DNA of 26,222 bases from CG2-30-68-42 sp037440385 (GTDB lineage: Bacteria; Pseudomonadota; Gammaproteobacteria; Burkholderiales; Rhodocyclaceae). Positions 16,535-26,222 of this stretch are shown piece by piece. The translations under genes were made by a program, and so were the position numbers. The stretch is from positions 1 through 26,222 of the forward strand of contig JBBIUI010000027.1 in the NCBI GenBank assembly GCA_037440385.1, given 5' to 3'. Position 1 is the first letter of the stretch. Each line of letters begins with the position of its first letter. Below the pieces are notes generated by a model. That model was given only the letters and a program-made list of their open reading frames with translations. It made no database searches and was not told the DNA's origin.

Positions 16535-18049
16535 ATGACCACCATCCGCAAGCAGGACTTCGTCCAGAGCGTCGCGCACGCGCTGCAGTTCATCTCCTAC
16601 TACCATCCGGCCGATTTCATCCGCGCGATGAGCCTCGCCTACGAACGGGAGCAATCGCCCGCGGCGCGCGACGCGATGGCGCAGATCCTCATCAACTCGC
16701 GCCTGTGCGCCGAGGGTCACCGGCCGCTGTGCCAGGACACCGGCATCGTCACCGTGTTCGTGCGCGCCGGCATGGACGTGCGCTGGGAGGGCGGTACCAG
16801 CCTCCAGGACATGGTCGACGAAGGCGTGCGGCGCGCCTATCTCGATCCCGACAACAAGCTGCGCGCATCGATCCTCGCCGATCCGGCCGGAGCGCGCCGC
16901 AACACCCGCGACAACACCCCGGCCGTGGTCCATTGCGAGCTCGTGCCCGGATCGACGGTGGAGGTGGAACTCGCGGCCAAGGGCGGCGGCTCCGAGGCGA
17001 AGTCGAAGTTCGCGATGCTGAACCCTTCGGATTCGATCTCGGACTGGGTGCTGAAGACGGTGCCCACGATGGGCGCCGGCTGGTGCCCGCCGGGCATCCT
17101 CGGGCTGGGCATCGGCGGCACGGCCGAAAAGGCGATGCTCCTGGCCAAGCGGGCGCTGATGGAACCGATCGACATCCAGGAACTGATCGCACGCGGCCCG
17201 GCCAGCCGAATCGAGGAACTGCGCCTGGAGATCTATGACAAGGTCAATGCGCTCGGCATCGGCGCGCAGGGGCTGGGCGGCCTGACGACGGTGCTGGACG
17301 TCAAGATCCTCGATTACCCGACCCACGCGGCCAACCTGCCGGTGGCGATGATCCCGAACTGCGCCGCGACCCGCCACGCGAGATTCGTGCTCGACGGCTC
17401 GGGCCCGGTCAGCCTCGACCCCCCCCGGCTCGAAGACTGGCCGCAGATCACCCGCGACGCATCGAAGGGAACGCGCATCGATCTGGACACGGTCACCCGC
17501 GAGAGCATCGCGTCGTGGAAGCCGGGCGATGTGCTGCTCGTCTCGGGAAAGATCCTGACCGGGCGCGACGCCGCGCACAAGCGGCTGACCGACCTGCTCG
17601 ATCGCGGCGAGCCGCTGCCGGTGGATTTCACGAACCGCTTCATCTACTACGTCGGACCGGTCGATCCCGTGCGCGACGAAGTGATGGGGCCGGCCGGCCC
17701 GACGACTTCGACGCGCATGGACAAGTTCACGCGCAGCATGCTGGAGCGCACCGGACTGATCGGCATGATCGGCAAGGCCGAGCGCGGTCCGGAGGCGATC
17801 GCGGCGATCCGCGACCATCGGGCGGTCTATCTGGTCGCGGTCGGCGGCGCCGCCTATCTCGTCTCGAAGGCGATCCGCGCGGCCCGCGTCGCCGCCTTCG
17901 CGGATCTGGGCATGGAGGCGATCTACGAATTCGAGGTCAGGGACATGCCGGTGACCGTCGCGGTGGATACGAAGGGCGTCTCGGTGCACGAGACCGGCCC
18001 GCGCGAATGGCAGGCGCGGATCGGCAAGATCCCGGTGAGAGCCGCCTGA
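16535..18049 (+). CDS. fumA: Fumarate hydratase, class I (iron-sulfur)
   Basis: The 504 residues are the length of single-chain class I fumarases. It catalyses reversible hydration of fumarate to malate in the TCA cycle and needs an oxygen-sensitive [4Fe-4S] cluster. The N-terminal alpha part carries L-C-Q-D-T-G (C66), G-G-G-S-E-A-K-S-K-F-A-M-L (150-162), W-C-P-P-G-I (C184) and P-N-C-A-A-T-R-H (C276), the three cluster cysteines. The beta part includes S-G-K-I-L-T-G-R-D-A-A-H-K-R and G-P-T-T-S-T-R-M-D. It follows yqhA closely, with an AAAGGCG ribosome site, and is 44 bases from the glycosyltransferase gene. Acetate growth would need it, consistent with acs nearby. The symbol is for the class; exact orthology to E. 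coli fumA or fumB is not claimed. Confidence 0.95.
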   Translation: MTTIRKQDFVQSVAHALQFISYYHPADFIRAMSLAYEREQSPAARDAMAQILINSRLCAEGHRPLCQDTGIVTVFVRAGMDVRWEGGTSLQDMVDEGVRRAYLDPDNKLRASILADPAGARRNTRDNTPAVVHCELVPGSTVEVELAAKGGGSEAKSKFAMLNPSDSISDWVLKTVPTMGAGWCPPGILGLGIGGTAEKAMLLAKRALMEPIDIQELIARGPASRIEELRLEIYDKVNALGIGAQGLGGLTTVLDVKILDYPTHAANLPVAMIPNCAATRHARFVLDGSGPVSLDPPRLEDWPQITRDASKGTRIDLDTVTRESIASWKPGDVLLVSGKILTGRDAAHKRLTDLLDRGEPLPVDFTNRFIYYVGPVDPVRDEVMGPAGPTTSTRMDKFTRSMLERTGLIGMIGKAERGPEAIAAIRDHRAVYLVAVGGAAYLVSKAIRAARVAAFADLGMEAIYEFEVRDMPVTVAVDTKGVSVHETGPREWQARIGKIPVRAA

Positions 18050-18093
18050 CCAGCCGGGCGCGTCGGGGCGCAACGCCGAACAGCGCGACGCGC

Positions 18094-19728
18094 ATGGCCT
18101 GGAATTTCCGCCCCGCCTGGACCCTGCCTCCCGGCGGGGCCGCCGCGACGGCGCTGTGCCTCGTCTATCTGCTGGCGGGGGCGATCGGCCACGACCCGTG
18201 GAAGCCGGAGGATGCGGCGCACTTCGGCATCACCTTCGCGATGCTCGGCTCCGGGCACTGGTGGGTGCCGCAACTGGCCGGCGAGCCGCTGCCCGGCACC
18301 GCGCCGCTGTACTACTGGGTCTCGATCGCATTCGCACGGCTGTTCGGCTGGGCGCTGCCGCTGCACGACGCCGCGCGGCTCGCCAGCGTGTTCTTCGCGG
18401 CGATGCTGCTGGCCGCGACCGGCGCCTGCGCCCGCGCGCTCGATGGCGAAGGCAGCGGGCCGATCGCCGTGCTGCTGGCGATCGGCTGCATCGGACTCGT
18501 CGTTCCGGTCCACGAGTCCCAGCCGGCGATCGCGCTGCTCGCCGCGACCGCACTCGCGCTGCTCGCGGCCGCCCGGCTGCCGGCGCACCCCGCGGGCAGC
18601 GCAGCGCTGGCCTCGGTCTCGATTGCGATGGGCGTGCTCGCGCAAGGCTGGCCGGCCTTCGCGCTGCTGGCACCGCTGCCCGCACTGCCTGCGCTGACGA
18701 GTGCGGCGGCGCGCCGCCTGCCCGCCGTGCTCGCAGCCGCACTCGCGCCGGTCGGCGCGGCGGGGCTCGCCGCGGCGTGGCCGCTCGCACTGGCCGCCGC
18801 CGACCCGGCGCTCGCCGAAGCGTGGCGCGAGAGCCTGGCGCTCGGACTCGCCACGGCCGGATTTTCGGCGGCACGCCTCGGCGGGATCCTCGCGCAACTG
18901 CCCTGGTTCGCCTGGCCCGCGGCGCCGCTCGCGCTGTGGACGTTGTGGTGCAGGCGCAAGGCGCTCGCCGAAGCGCCGGTCGCGCTGCCGCTCGGCGCAA
19001 CGCTGTGGTTCGCATTCGTGCTGGCCTACATCGACACTGCGCGCAACCTCGCCGCGCTGCCCCTGCTGGTGACGCTCACGCTGCTCGCGGTGCCTGCGGC
19101 CACGACCTTGCGGCGCGGCGCGGCAAACGCGCTCGACTGGTTCGGCATGATGACTTTCACGCTGCTCGCGGGGCTCGCCTGGCTCGGCTGGGTCGCGATG
19201 AGCTTCGGCGTGCCGGCGCGGCTCGCGCGGCAGGCGCTCAGGCTCGAACCGGGTTTCGTCATGACCGTCTCGCCCTGGTGGACCGGCGCCGCGGTTGCGA
19301 TGAGCGCATCGTGGCTGTGGCTGCTCGTCGCGCTGCCCCGCCATCGCGCCCGGGCGGTGGTGCGCTGGGCGGCGGGCATGACGACGTTCTGGACGCTGCT
19401 GATGCTGCTGTGGATGCCCTGGATCGATTACGGCAAGAGCTACCGGGCGGTCGCCGTCTCGCTGAAAAACTCGCTTCCCGCAGGCCACGGCTGCATCGGT
19501 GGCGCGAACCTCGGCGCGGCGCAGCGCGCTTCGCTGGATTACTTCGCCGGCATCCGCACGCTTCCGGCCGGGTCGCCGGCCGGCGCGCGCTGCCGCCTGT
19601 TGCTGATGCACGAGACGGGCCGCAAACCCGATCCCGGCCCCGGCGCGGGTTGGCATAAACTGTGGGAGGGCCGCCGGCCGGGCGACCGGTACGAGCTGTT
19701 CCGTCTTTTCGCCAGGGGACGATCATGA
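18094..19728 (+). CDS. ArnT/PMT-like (GT39/GT83) integral membrane glycosyltransferase
   Basis: This encodes 544 residues from the ATG at 18094; longer frames run into fumarase. There are about ten to twelve membrane helices in a Leu/Ala-rich chain. Just after the first helix is D-P-W-K-P-E-D-A-A-H-F (34-44), where GT-C enzymes of this group keep their catalytic acidic residues in the first periplasmic loop. Then come W-W-V-P-Q-L-A-G-E-P-L and P-L-Y-Y-W-V, equivalent to the G-x-P-x-x-x-K-P-P-L-Y-Y-W motif of ArnT-like enzymes. A C-terminal periplasmic domain (about 450-544) ends the protein. Such enzymes move a sugar from a polyprenyl carrier to lipid A, glycan or protein; donor and acceptor here are unknown. 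Its TGA overlaps the pgi start (ATGA). Confidence 0.85.
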   Translation: MAWNFRPAWTLPPGGAAATALCLVYLLAGAIGHDPWKPEDAAHFGITFAMLGSGHWWVPQLAGEPLPGTAPLYYWVSIAFARLFGWALPLHDAARLASVFFAAMLLAATGACARALDGEGSGPIAVLLAIGCIGLVVPVHESQPAIALLAATALALLAAARLPAHPAGSAALASVSIAMGVLAQGWPAFALLAPLPALPALTSAAARRLPAVLAAALAPVGAAGLAAAWPLALAAADPALAEAWRESLALGLATAGFSAARLGGILAQLPWFAWPAAPLALWTLWCRRKALAEAPVALPLGATLWFAFVLAYIDTARNLAALPLLVTLTLLAVPAATTLRRGAANALDWFGMMTFTLLAGLAWLGWVAMSFGVPARLARQALRLEPGFVMTVSPWWTGAAVAMSASWLWLLVALPRHRARAVVRWAAGMTTFWTLLMLLWMPWIDYGKSYRAVAVSLKNSLPAGHGCIGGANLGAAQRASLDYFAGIRTLPAGSPAGARCRLLLMHETGRKPDPGPGAGWHKLWEGRRPGDRYELFRLFARGRS

Positions 19729-21350
19729 TGGATGCATTGCAGCACACGCCCCAGTGGCAAGCCCTCGCGCGTCATCGCGACGGCCTCGCGCCGCGACACC
19801 TGCGCGAGCTCTTCGCGCAGGATCCGCAGCGTTTCGAGCGCCTGTCGTTCGCCGCCGGGGACCTGCTCGCCGACTTCTCCAAGCAGCGCATCACCGCCGA
19901 GACCCTCGCGGCCCTGCTCGAGCTGGCGCGCTCGCGCGATCTGGCCGAGGGCATCCGCCGCATGGCGGCCGGAGAGCGGATCAACTTCACCGAGAATCGC
20001 GCGGCGCTGCATATCGCGCTGCGCGCCGCCACGGCCATGTTCGTCGATGGCGCGGAGGTCACGGCAGGCGTGCGCGCCACGCTCGATCGCGTGTGCCGCA
20101 TCGCCGAGCAGATCCGCGCCGGGTCGATGACGGGTTCGACCGGCAAGCCGATCCGCCACGTGATCAACCTCGGCATCGGCGGGTCGGATCTGGGGCCGCG
20201 CATGGCGGCCCGCGCGCTGGCGCCCTTCGCCCGACCCGACCTGCGGGTGGATTACGTCGCCAACGTGGATCCCGCGGAACTGGCCGCGGTTCTGGAGACC
20301 GCGCAAGCCGAACAGACGCTGTTCATCGCGTCCTCGAAGAGCTTCACGACGGTGGAGACGCTGACCAATGCGCGCACGGCACGCGCCTGGCTCGCGGCGC
20401 GGCTGGGCTCCGAGCCGGCGATCGGCGAGCATTTTCTGGCCGTCACCAACAATCTCGCCGCGGCGGCCCGCTTCGGCATTCCCGCCGCGCGCTGCTTCGA
20501 ACTGCCCGAATGGGTCGGCGGACGCTACTCGATGTGGTCTGCGATCGGCCTGCCGCTGGCCTGCGCGATCGGCGCCGAACACTTCCGCGAGCTGCTCGCC
20601 GGCGCGCGCGCGATGGACGAGCATTTCCTCGGCGCGCCCTTCGAGCGCAACCTCCCGGTGGTGATGGCGCTCGTCGGGATCTGGAACATCGACTTCCTCG
20701 GCGCGGAAACGCTGGCCGTGCTGCCCTACAGCCACGCGCTGGGCGAGCTGCCGGCGTACCTGCAGCAGCTCGAAATGGAGAGCAACGGCAAGCGCGTGAA
20801 CGCGGCCGGCGACCCGGTCGGCTGTGCCACCGCCCCGATCGTGTGGGGCGGCGCGGGAACGGTCGGCCAGCACGCGTTCCATCAGCTCTTCTATCAGGGC
20901 ACGCGCCTCACGCCGATCGACTTCGTCGTTCCCGCCGGTCGCGCGGGCCAGGCACAGGACGCGCTCGTCGACAGCGCGCTCGCGCAAAGCGCCGCGTTGA
21001 TGCTGGGCAGGACCGAGGGCGAGGCGCGCGCGCAGCTCGCGGCGCGCAAGCTGCCGCCCGAGGAGGTGAACCGGCTCGCGCCGCACCTCGTGTGCCCGGG
21101 CAACCAGCCCAGCACCACGGTGCTGCTGCCCGAGCTGACGCCCTCGACGCTCGGCCAGCTCGTCGCGCTCTACGAGCACAAGGTGTTCGTGCAGGGCTGG
21201 ATCTGGGCCATCGACTGCTTCGACCAGTACGGCGTCGAGCTGGGCAAGCAGATGGCCCGCTCGCTCGCCGCGACCGAACCCGGCGCTGCCGCGCCGGACG
21301 CATCGAGCGCCGGGCTGATGCAAGCGATCCGGCGCATGCGCGGCGCGTGA
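19725..21350 (+). CDS. pgi: Glucose-6-phosphate isomerase
   Basis: The 541 residues are typical of the long bacterial form. It interconverts glucose 6-phosphate and fructose 6-phosphate. The start is the first of two adjacent ATGs (19725), overlapping the preceding TGA, with AGGGGA just upstream. Motifs: G-I-G-G-S-D-L-G-P (150-158), the phosphate-binding S-S-K-S-F-T-T-V-E-T (203-212), E-M-E-S-N-G-K (350-356) with catalytic E352, G-Q-H-A-F-H-Q-L (381-388) with the active-site histidine region, and the late F-D-Q-Y-G-V-E-L-G-K signature with the conserved lysine. It is translationally coupled to the glycosyltransferase and ends 7 bases from the convergent clpB stop. Confidence 0.97.
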   Translation: MMDALQHTPQWQALARHRDGLAPRHLRELFAQDPQRFERLSFAAGDLLADFSKQRITAETLAALLELARSRDLAEGIRRMAAGERINFTENRAALHIALRAATAMFVDGAEVTAGVRATLDRVCRIAEQIRAGSMTGSTGKPIRHVINLGIGGSDLGPRMAARALAPFARPDLRVDYVANVDPAELAAVLETAQAEQTLFIASSKSFTTVETLTNARTARAWLAARLGSEPAIGEHFLAVTNNLAAAARFGIPAARCFELPEWVGGRYSMWSAIGLPLACAIGAEHFRELLAGARAMDEHFLGAPFERNLPVVMALVGIWNIDFLGAETLAVLPYSHALGELPAYLQQLEMESNGKRVNAAGDPVGCATAPIVWGGAGTVGQHAFHQLFYQGTRLTPIDFVVPAGRAGQAQDALVDSALAQSAALMLGRTEGEARAQLAARKLPPEEVNRLAPHLVCPGNQPSTTVLLPELTPSTLGQLVALYEHKVFVQGWIWAIDCFDQYGVELGKQMARSLAATEPGAAAPDASSAGLMQAIRRMRGA

Positions 21351-21357
21351 CGCCGGC

Positions 21358-23949
<2,592 letters not shown>

Positions 23950-23984
23950 GGTTGCGGGCTCCGCGAAGTTCAGCGCTGGGATGG

Positions 23985-24013
23985 AAATGGGGGGGCGCCC
24001 CTTCGATTTCAAG
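23985..24013 (-). promoter_or_regulatory. Sigma-32 heat-shock promoter of clpB
   Basis: On the minus strand CTTGAAA (24013-24007) is followed after 14 bases by CCCCATTT (23992-23985), matching the sigma-32 consensus CTTGAAA and CCCCATnT with accepted spacing. Transcription would start near 23977, about 28 bases before the clpB ATG, with GGAG in that leader. Confidence 0.92.
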
Positions 24014-24116
24014 CGGTCCCCGGCCGCCGATGTCCCGGCTGGAATTCGCAGCCGTTCGGGACTATTCTTCGCGCAGCGGCCCCCCTGCGCTACCGCGTTC
24101 GACCCGAGGAGATGAC

Positions 24117-24653
24117 ATGAGCACGCCACGCAACCAAGTCAGCGACCTGCAACGCAAGAGCCTGGATGCCGCGATGCGGCTCGCCCGGTTGTCGATGGAA
24201 AACGCGCAGCGCATCATGGCGCTCCAGGGCGAGACCGCCCGCGCGCTGTTCGACGCGAGCGTGCGAAGCGCGCGCACGCTGGCCGAAGCGAAGGACCCTC
24301 AGGCGGCGCTCGAGCTGCGCGCGGAGTACTCGCGCGAGAGCACCGCGAAGATGATGGAAACGGCCGGCGAGATCGCCCGCATCGCCGCGGAGACCCAGGG
24401 AGAGTTCGCGCGGCTGGTCGGCGAGCAGCTCGCCGGCGGCAGCAAGGAGATGATCGAAGCGATGCAGCGCGTGTTCGCCTTCGACCCTGCCGCGGCTCCG
24501 GGCGCGGAAGGCGCGCTCGGCTCGTTCGAACAGGCCATCGCGACGGCGCGCGGCGCCTTCGAACAACTGACCAAGGCTTCGACGGAGACCTTCGCCAACC
24601 TGGGCGCCGGACGCCCGGCGGCAGCCTCCTCGAAGCGCGGCGGAAAGGCCTAA
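24117..24653 (+). CDS. Phasin family protein (polyhydroxyalkanoate granule-associated)
   Basis: This encodes 178 residues from the ATG at 24117, with GAGGAG 5 bases upstream; the longer frame to 23952 is rejected because it crosses the clpB promoter. It is an all-helical, Ala/Glu/Arg-rich amphipathic protein. It has the phasin pattern S-M-E-N-A-Q-R-I-M-A-L-Q near the N-terminus, then long helices, and an Ala/Ser/Lys tail ending S-K-R-G-G-K-A like histone-like or PHA-binding tails. Phasins coat PHA granules and control their size and number, so the organism probably stores PHA from acetyl-CoA. It shares a 167-base intergenic region with clpB. No clear sigma-70 promoter was found there. Confidence 0.9.
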   Translation: MSTPRNQVSDLQRKSLDAAMRLARLSMENAQRIMALQGETARALFDASVRSARTLAEAKDPQAALELRAEYSRESTAKMMETAGEIARIAAETQGEFARLVGEQLAGGSKEMIEAMQRVFAFDPAAAPGAEGALGSFEQAIATARGAFEQLTKASTETFANLGAGRPAAASSKRGGKA

Positions 24654-24670
24654 GGCTGAGCGCGCCGCGC

Positions 24671-25120
24671 TCAGTCCCAGCGCGAGGCCGCAGTGTCGTC
24701 GGCCTCGCGCGCGTCCACCCAGCGCTCGCCTTCGGGCGTTCGCTCCTTCTTCCAGAACGGTGCCCGCGTCTTCAGATAATCCATCACGAACTCGCACGCG
24801 GCGAAGGCGTCCGCGCGGTGGGCGCTGGTAGCCACCACCAGCACGATGCGATCGCCCGGCCGCAGCGCACCGTGGCGATGGATGACGGTGACATCGAACA
24901 GCCGCCAGCGCCGCTTCGCCTGCGCGACGATCTCCTCGAGCGCGCGCTCGGTCATGCCGGGATAGTGCTCGAGCGACATGCCGGCGACACCGCTGCCGTC
25001 GTTGCGGTCGCGTACGAGACCCACGAAGCTCGCGCAGGCACCGACGTCGGTGCGCGCGCCGGTCAGCGCCTCGATCTCGGCGCCGACGTCGAAGTCCTGC
25101 CGCTGCACCCTCACGCCCAA
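24671..25120 (-). CDS. moaE: Molybdopterin synthase catalytic subunit MoaE
   Basis: This 149-residue large subunit of molybdopterin synthase uses the MoaD thiocarboxylate to insert two sulfurs into precursor Z (cPMP). Motifs: F-V-G-L-V-R-D (32-38), L-E-H-Y-P-G-M-T-E (50-58), V-I-H-R-H-G-A-L-R-P-G-D (79-90), H-R-A-D-A-F (101-106), and the catalytic lysine region Y-L-K-T-R-A-P-F-W-K-K-E (115-126). The likely start is TTG at 25120, because GGAGG lies 5 bases before it; in-frame GTGs at 25114 and 25108 are alternatives. It is the last gene of the moeA-moaD-moaE operon, 1 base after moaD. Confidence 0.95.
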   Translation of the reverse strand: MGVRVQRQDFDVGAEIEALTGARTDVGACASFVGLVRDRNDGSGVAGMSLEHYPGMTERALEEIVAQAKRRWRLFDVTVIHRHGALRPGDRIVLVVATSAHRADAFAACEFVMDYLKTRAPFWKKERTPEGERWVDAREADDTAASRWD

Positions 25121-25121
25121 G

Positions 25122-25376
25122 TCAGCCTCCGGTCACCGGCGGGAAGAACGCGACCTCGTCACCGTCGGCAAGCGTGCTGTCCGGCTGCGCCATCGATCGA
25201 TTGACCGCTGCGCGCAGGTTCTTCGTCTGCGCGAGCGCGCTCCACGCACCGCCGCGGGCGTGAAGGTGCTCGCGCAGCGCGCCCAGCGTGCGCATGCCCT
25301 CGGGCAGTTCCAGCGTCTCGCCGGCGCAATCGAGCGACTCCCTGAGCGCCGCGAAGTACAGGACCCGGATCGCCAT
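25122..25376 (-). CDS. moaD: Molybdopterin synthase sulfur carrier subunit MoaD
   Basis: This encodes 84 residues from the ATG at 25376, the usual size of this ubiquitin-fold protein. It begins I-R-V-L-Y-F-A-A-L-R-E and ends F-F-P-P-V-T-G-G. The terminal Gly-Gly is adenylated by MoeB and then thiocarboxylated to donate sulfur in MoaE. It starts one base after the moeA stop (TGACATG) and ends one base before moaE, so the three genes are tightly coupled. The codons for the Gly-Gly tail form the moaE ribosome site. Confidence 0.96.
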   Translation of the reverse strand: MAIRVLYFAALRESLDCAGETLELPEGMRTLGALREHLHARGGAWSALAQTKNLRAAVNRSMAQPDSTLADGDEVAFFPPVTGG

Positions 25377-25377
25377 G

Positions 25378-26222
25378 TCAGTCGAGCAGTTCGGAAAAGG
25401 GAATGAAGTCCACGAGTTCGCCGCGCCGGATCGGCTGTCCGGGCGCATCGTCGACGAGCCCGTCGGCCCACACGGTGGAGGTCAGCACCGCGGAACTTTG
25501 ATTCGGGAACAGGTCGAGCGTTCCCTCGGACGAGCGCCGCGCCCGCAGGAACTCGCGCCTGCGGGCGTCGGGCCTCGTCCAGTCGAAAGCCGCGGGAAGC
25601 CGCAGCCGCTGCGCAGTGTTCGCCGCCGCACCCTGCGCACGCAGGATGAACGGCCGCACCAGCATCACGAAGGTGACGAAGCTCGACACGGGATTGCCGG
25701 GCAGTCCGATGAAGGCGGCCTGCCCGATGCGACCGAATGCGAGCGGCTTGCCCGGCTTGATCGCGATCCTCCACAGGTCGAGCCGGCCCTCGGCCTCGAC
25801 CGCCGGGCGCACATGGTCCTCCTCGCCCACCGACACGCCGCCGGTGGTGAGGATCAGGTCGCTGAGGTCGGCCGCCGCGCGCAGCGCCGCGCGGGTGGCG
25901 TCGAGCCGGTCCGGCACGATGCCGAGGTCATGGACGTCGCAGCCCAGCCGCTCGAGCAGCGCACGCAGCGTGTAGCGGTTCGAGTTGTAGATCGCTCCTT
26001 CTGGCAGCGGCTCGCCCGGCATCACCAGCTCGGCACCCGTCGAGAACAGCGCGACCCGAAGCCGGCGCCACACCGTGAGGCGCGCCGCGCCCACCGACGC
26101 GGCCAGGCCGACGTCCTGCGGCCGCAACCGGGTGCCGGCCGCGAGCAGGATCCGCCCGTCGGTGCCGATCCGCAGGACCTGGGAGCACCCCGAGTTCGCG
26201 ACGAGCAGCGAGCCGTCGAGGT
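25378..26222 (-). CDS. moeA: Molybdopterin molybdenumtransferase MoeA, 5' end outside the window
   Basis: About 281 C-terminal residues are visible; the frame stays open to the window edge, so the start is missing. It inserts molybdate into adenylated molybdopterin. Motifs seen in order: G-T-R-L-R-P-Q-D-V-G-L, F-S-T-G-A-E-L-V-x-P-G, I-Y-N-S-N-R-Y-T-L, T-T-G-G-V-S-V-G-E-E-D-H-V, K-P-G-K-P-L-A-F-G and G-L-P-G-N-P-V-S-S-F. These are the classic domain III MPT-binding signatures, followed by the C-terminal beta domain. The N-terminal domains lie outside. It is the first of the three visible Moco genes on this strand. Confidence 0.95.
   Translation of the reverse strand, partial: LDGSLLVANSGCSQVLRIGTDGRILLAAGTRLRPQDVGLAASVGAARLTVWRRLRVALFSTGAELVMPGEPLPEGAIYNSNRYTLRALLERLGCDVHDLGIVPDRLDATRAALRAAADLSDLILTTGGVSVGEEDHVRPAVEAEGRLDLWRIAIKPGKPLAFGRIGQAAFIGLPGNPVSSFVTFVMLVRPFILRAQGAAANTAQRLRLPAAFDWTRPDARRREFLRARRSSEGTLDLFPNQSSAVLTSTVWADGLVDDAPGQPIRRGELVDFIPFSELLD

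Noticed and set aside
15902..18073. 723-codon minus-strand frame over yqhA and fumarase
   Set aside because: It spans two real genes and their junction and is rich in Arg/His/Asp, so it is a shadow frame.
24071..24090. GCGCAG/CTGCGC hairpin upstream of the phasin gene
   Set aside because: The stem is only 6 bp with an 8-base loop in GC-rich DNA; chance is sufficient.
24656..24674. GC hairpin CTGAGCG/CGCTCAG between phasin and moaE
   Set aside because: The stem is good but no T run follows on either strand, and it overlaps the moaE stop, so it was not called an intrinsic terminator.

Overview
The window is GC-rich, gene-dense DNA from a proteobacterium, most probably a betaproteobacterium of the Rhodocyclales/Nitrosomonadales/Burkholderiales type. 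The grounds are a phasin (polyhydroxyalkanoate metabolism), a paired DUF4212 plus VC_2705-type sodium symporter beside acetyl-CoA synthetase, a class I fumarase, YqhA, and a moeA-moaD-moaE set. I see no mobile elements, CRISPR arrays or prophage genes. No gene-free stretch exceeds 300 bases. The longest gaps are 5667-5920, 15749-15973 and 3121-3329, and each is described below.

Layout. 1-3330: the 3' part of a long tail-anchored coiled-coil protein with internal repeats (+), a tRNA-Ser(GGA) (-), a small membrane protein (-) and a TPR protein (+). 3330-15748: a block centred on acetate/carboxylate use. It holds the two-subunit sodium symporter (-) with a clear intrinsic terminator, an OmpR-type response regulator (+), and a minus-strand run of small membrane protein, symporter-histidine kinase (CbrA/CrbS type), receiver-only regulator, a membrane degenerate-kinase/DEDDh-exonuclease fusion, and a CBS-DUF294 nucleotidyltransferase. 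acs lies upstream of this run on the same strand. 15974-21350: a plus-strand series of yqhA, class I fumarase, an ArnT/PMT-like membrane glycosyltransferase and pgi. 21358-26222: clpB (-) with a textbook heat-shock promoter, a divergent phasin gene (+), and the moeA-moaD-moaE operon (-), with moeA cut by the window end.

The most interesting part is 6616-13669. A transporter-like kinase (active His694) is followed by a receiver protein with no DNA-binding domain. That receiver is translationally coupled to a protein whose kinase module has lost its phospho-acceptor and ATP-binding motifs but which carries a complete DEDDh exonuclease. A GlnD-like nucleotidyltransferase follows. Together with acs and the symporter this suggests a carbon-sensing relay whose output may be a nuclease and a nucleotidyltransferase rather than transcription alone. 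That function is inference; the domain content is read directly from the sequence.
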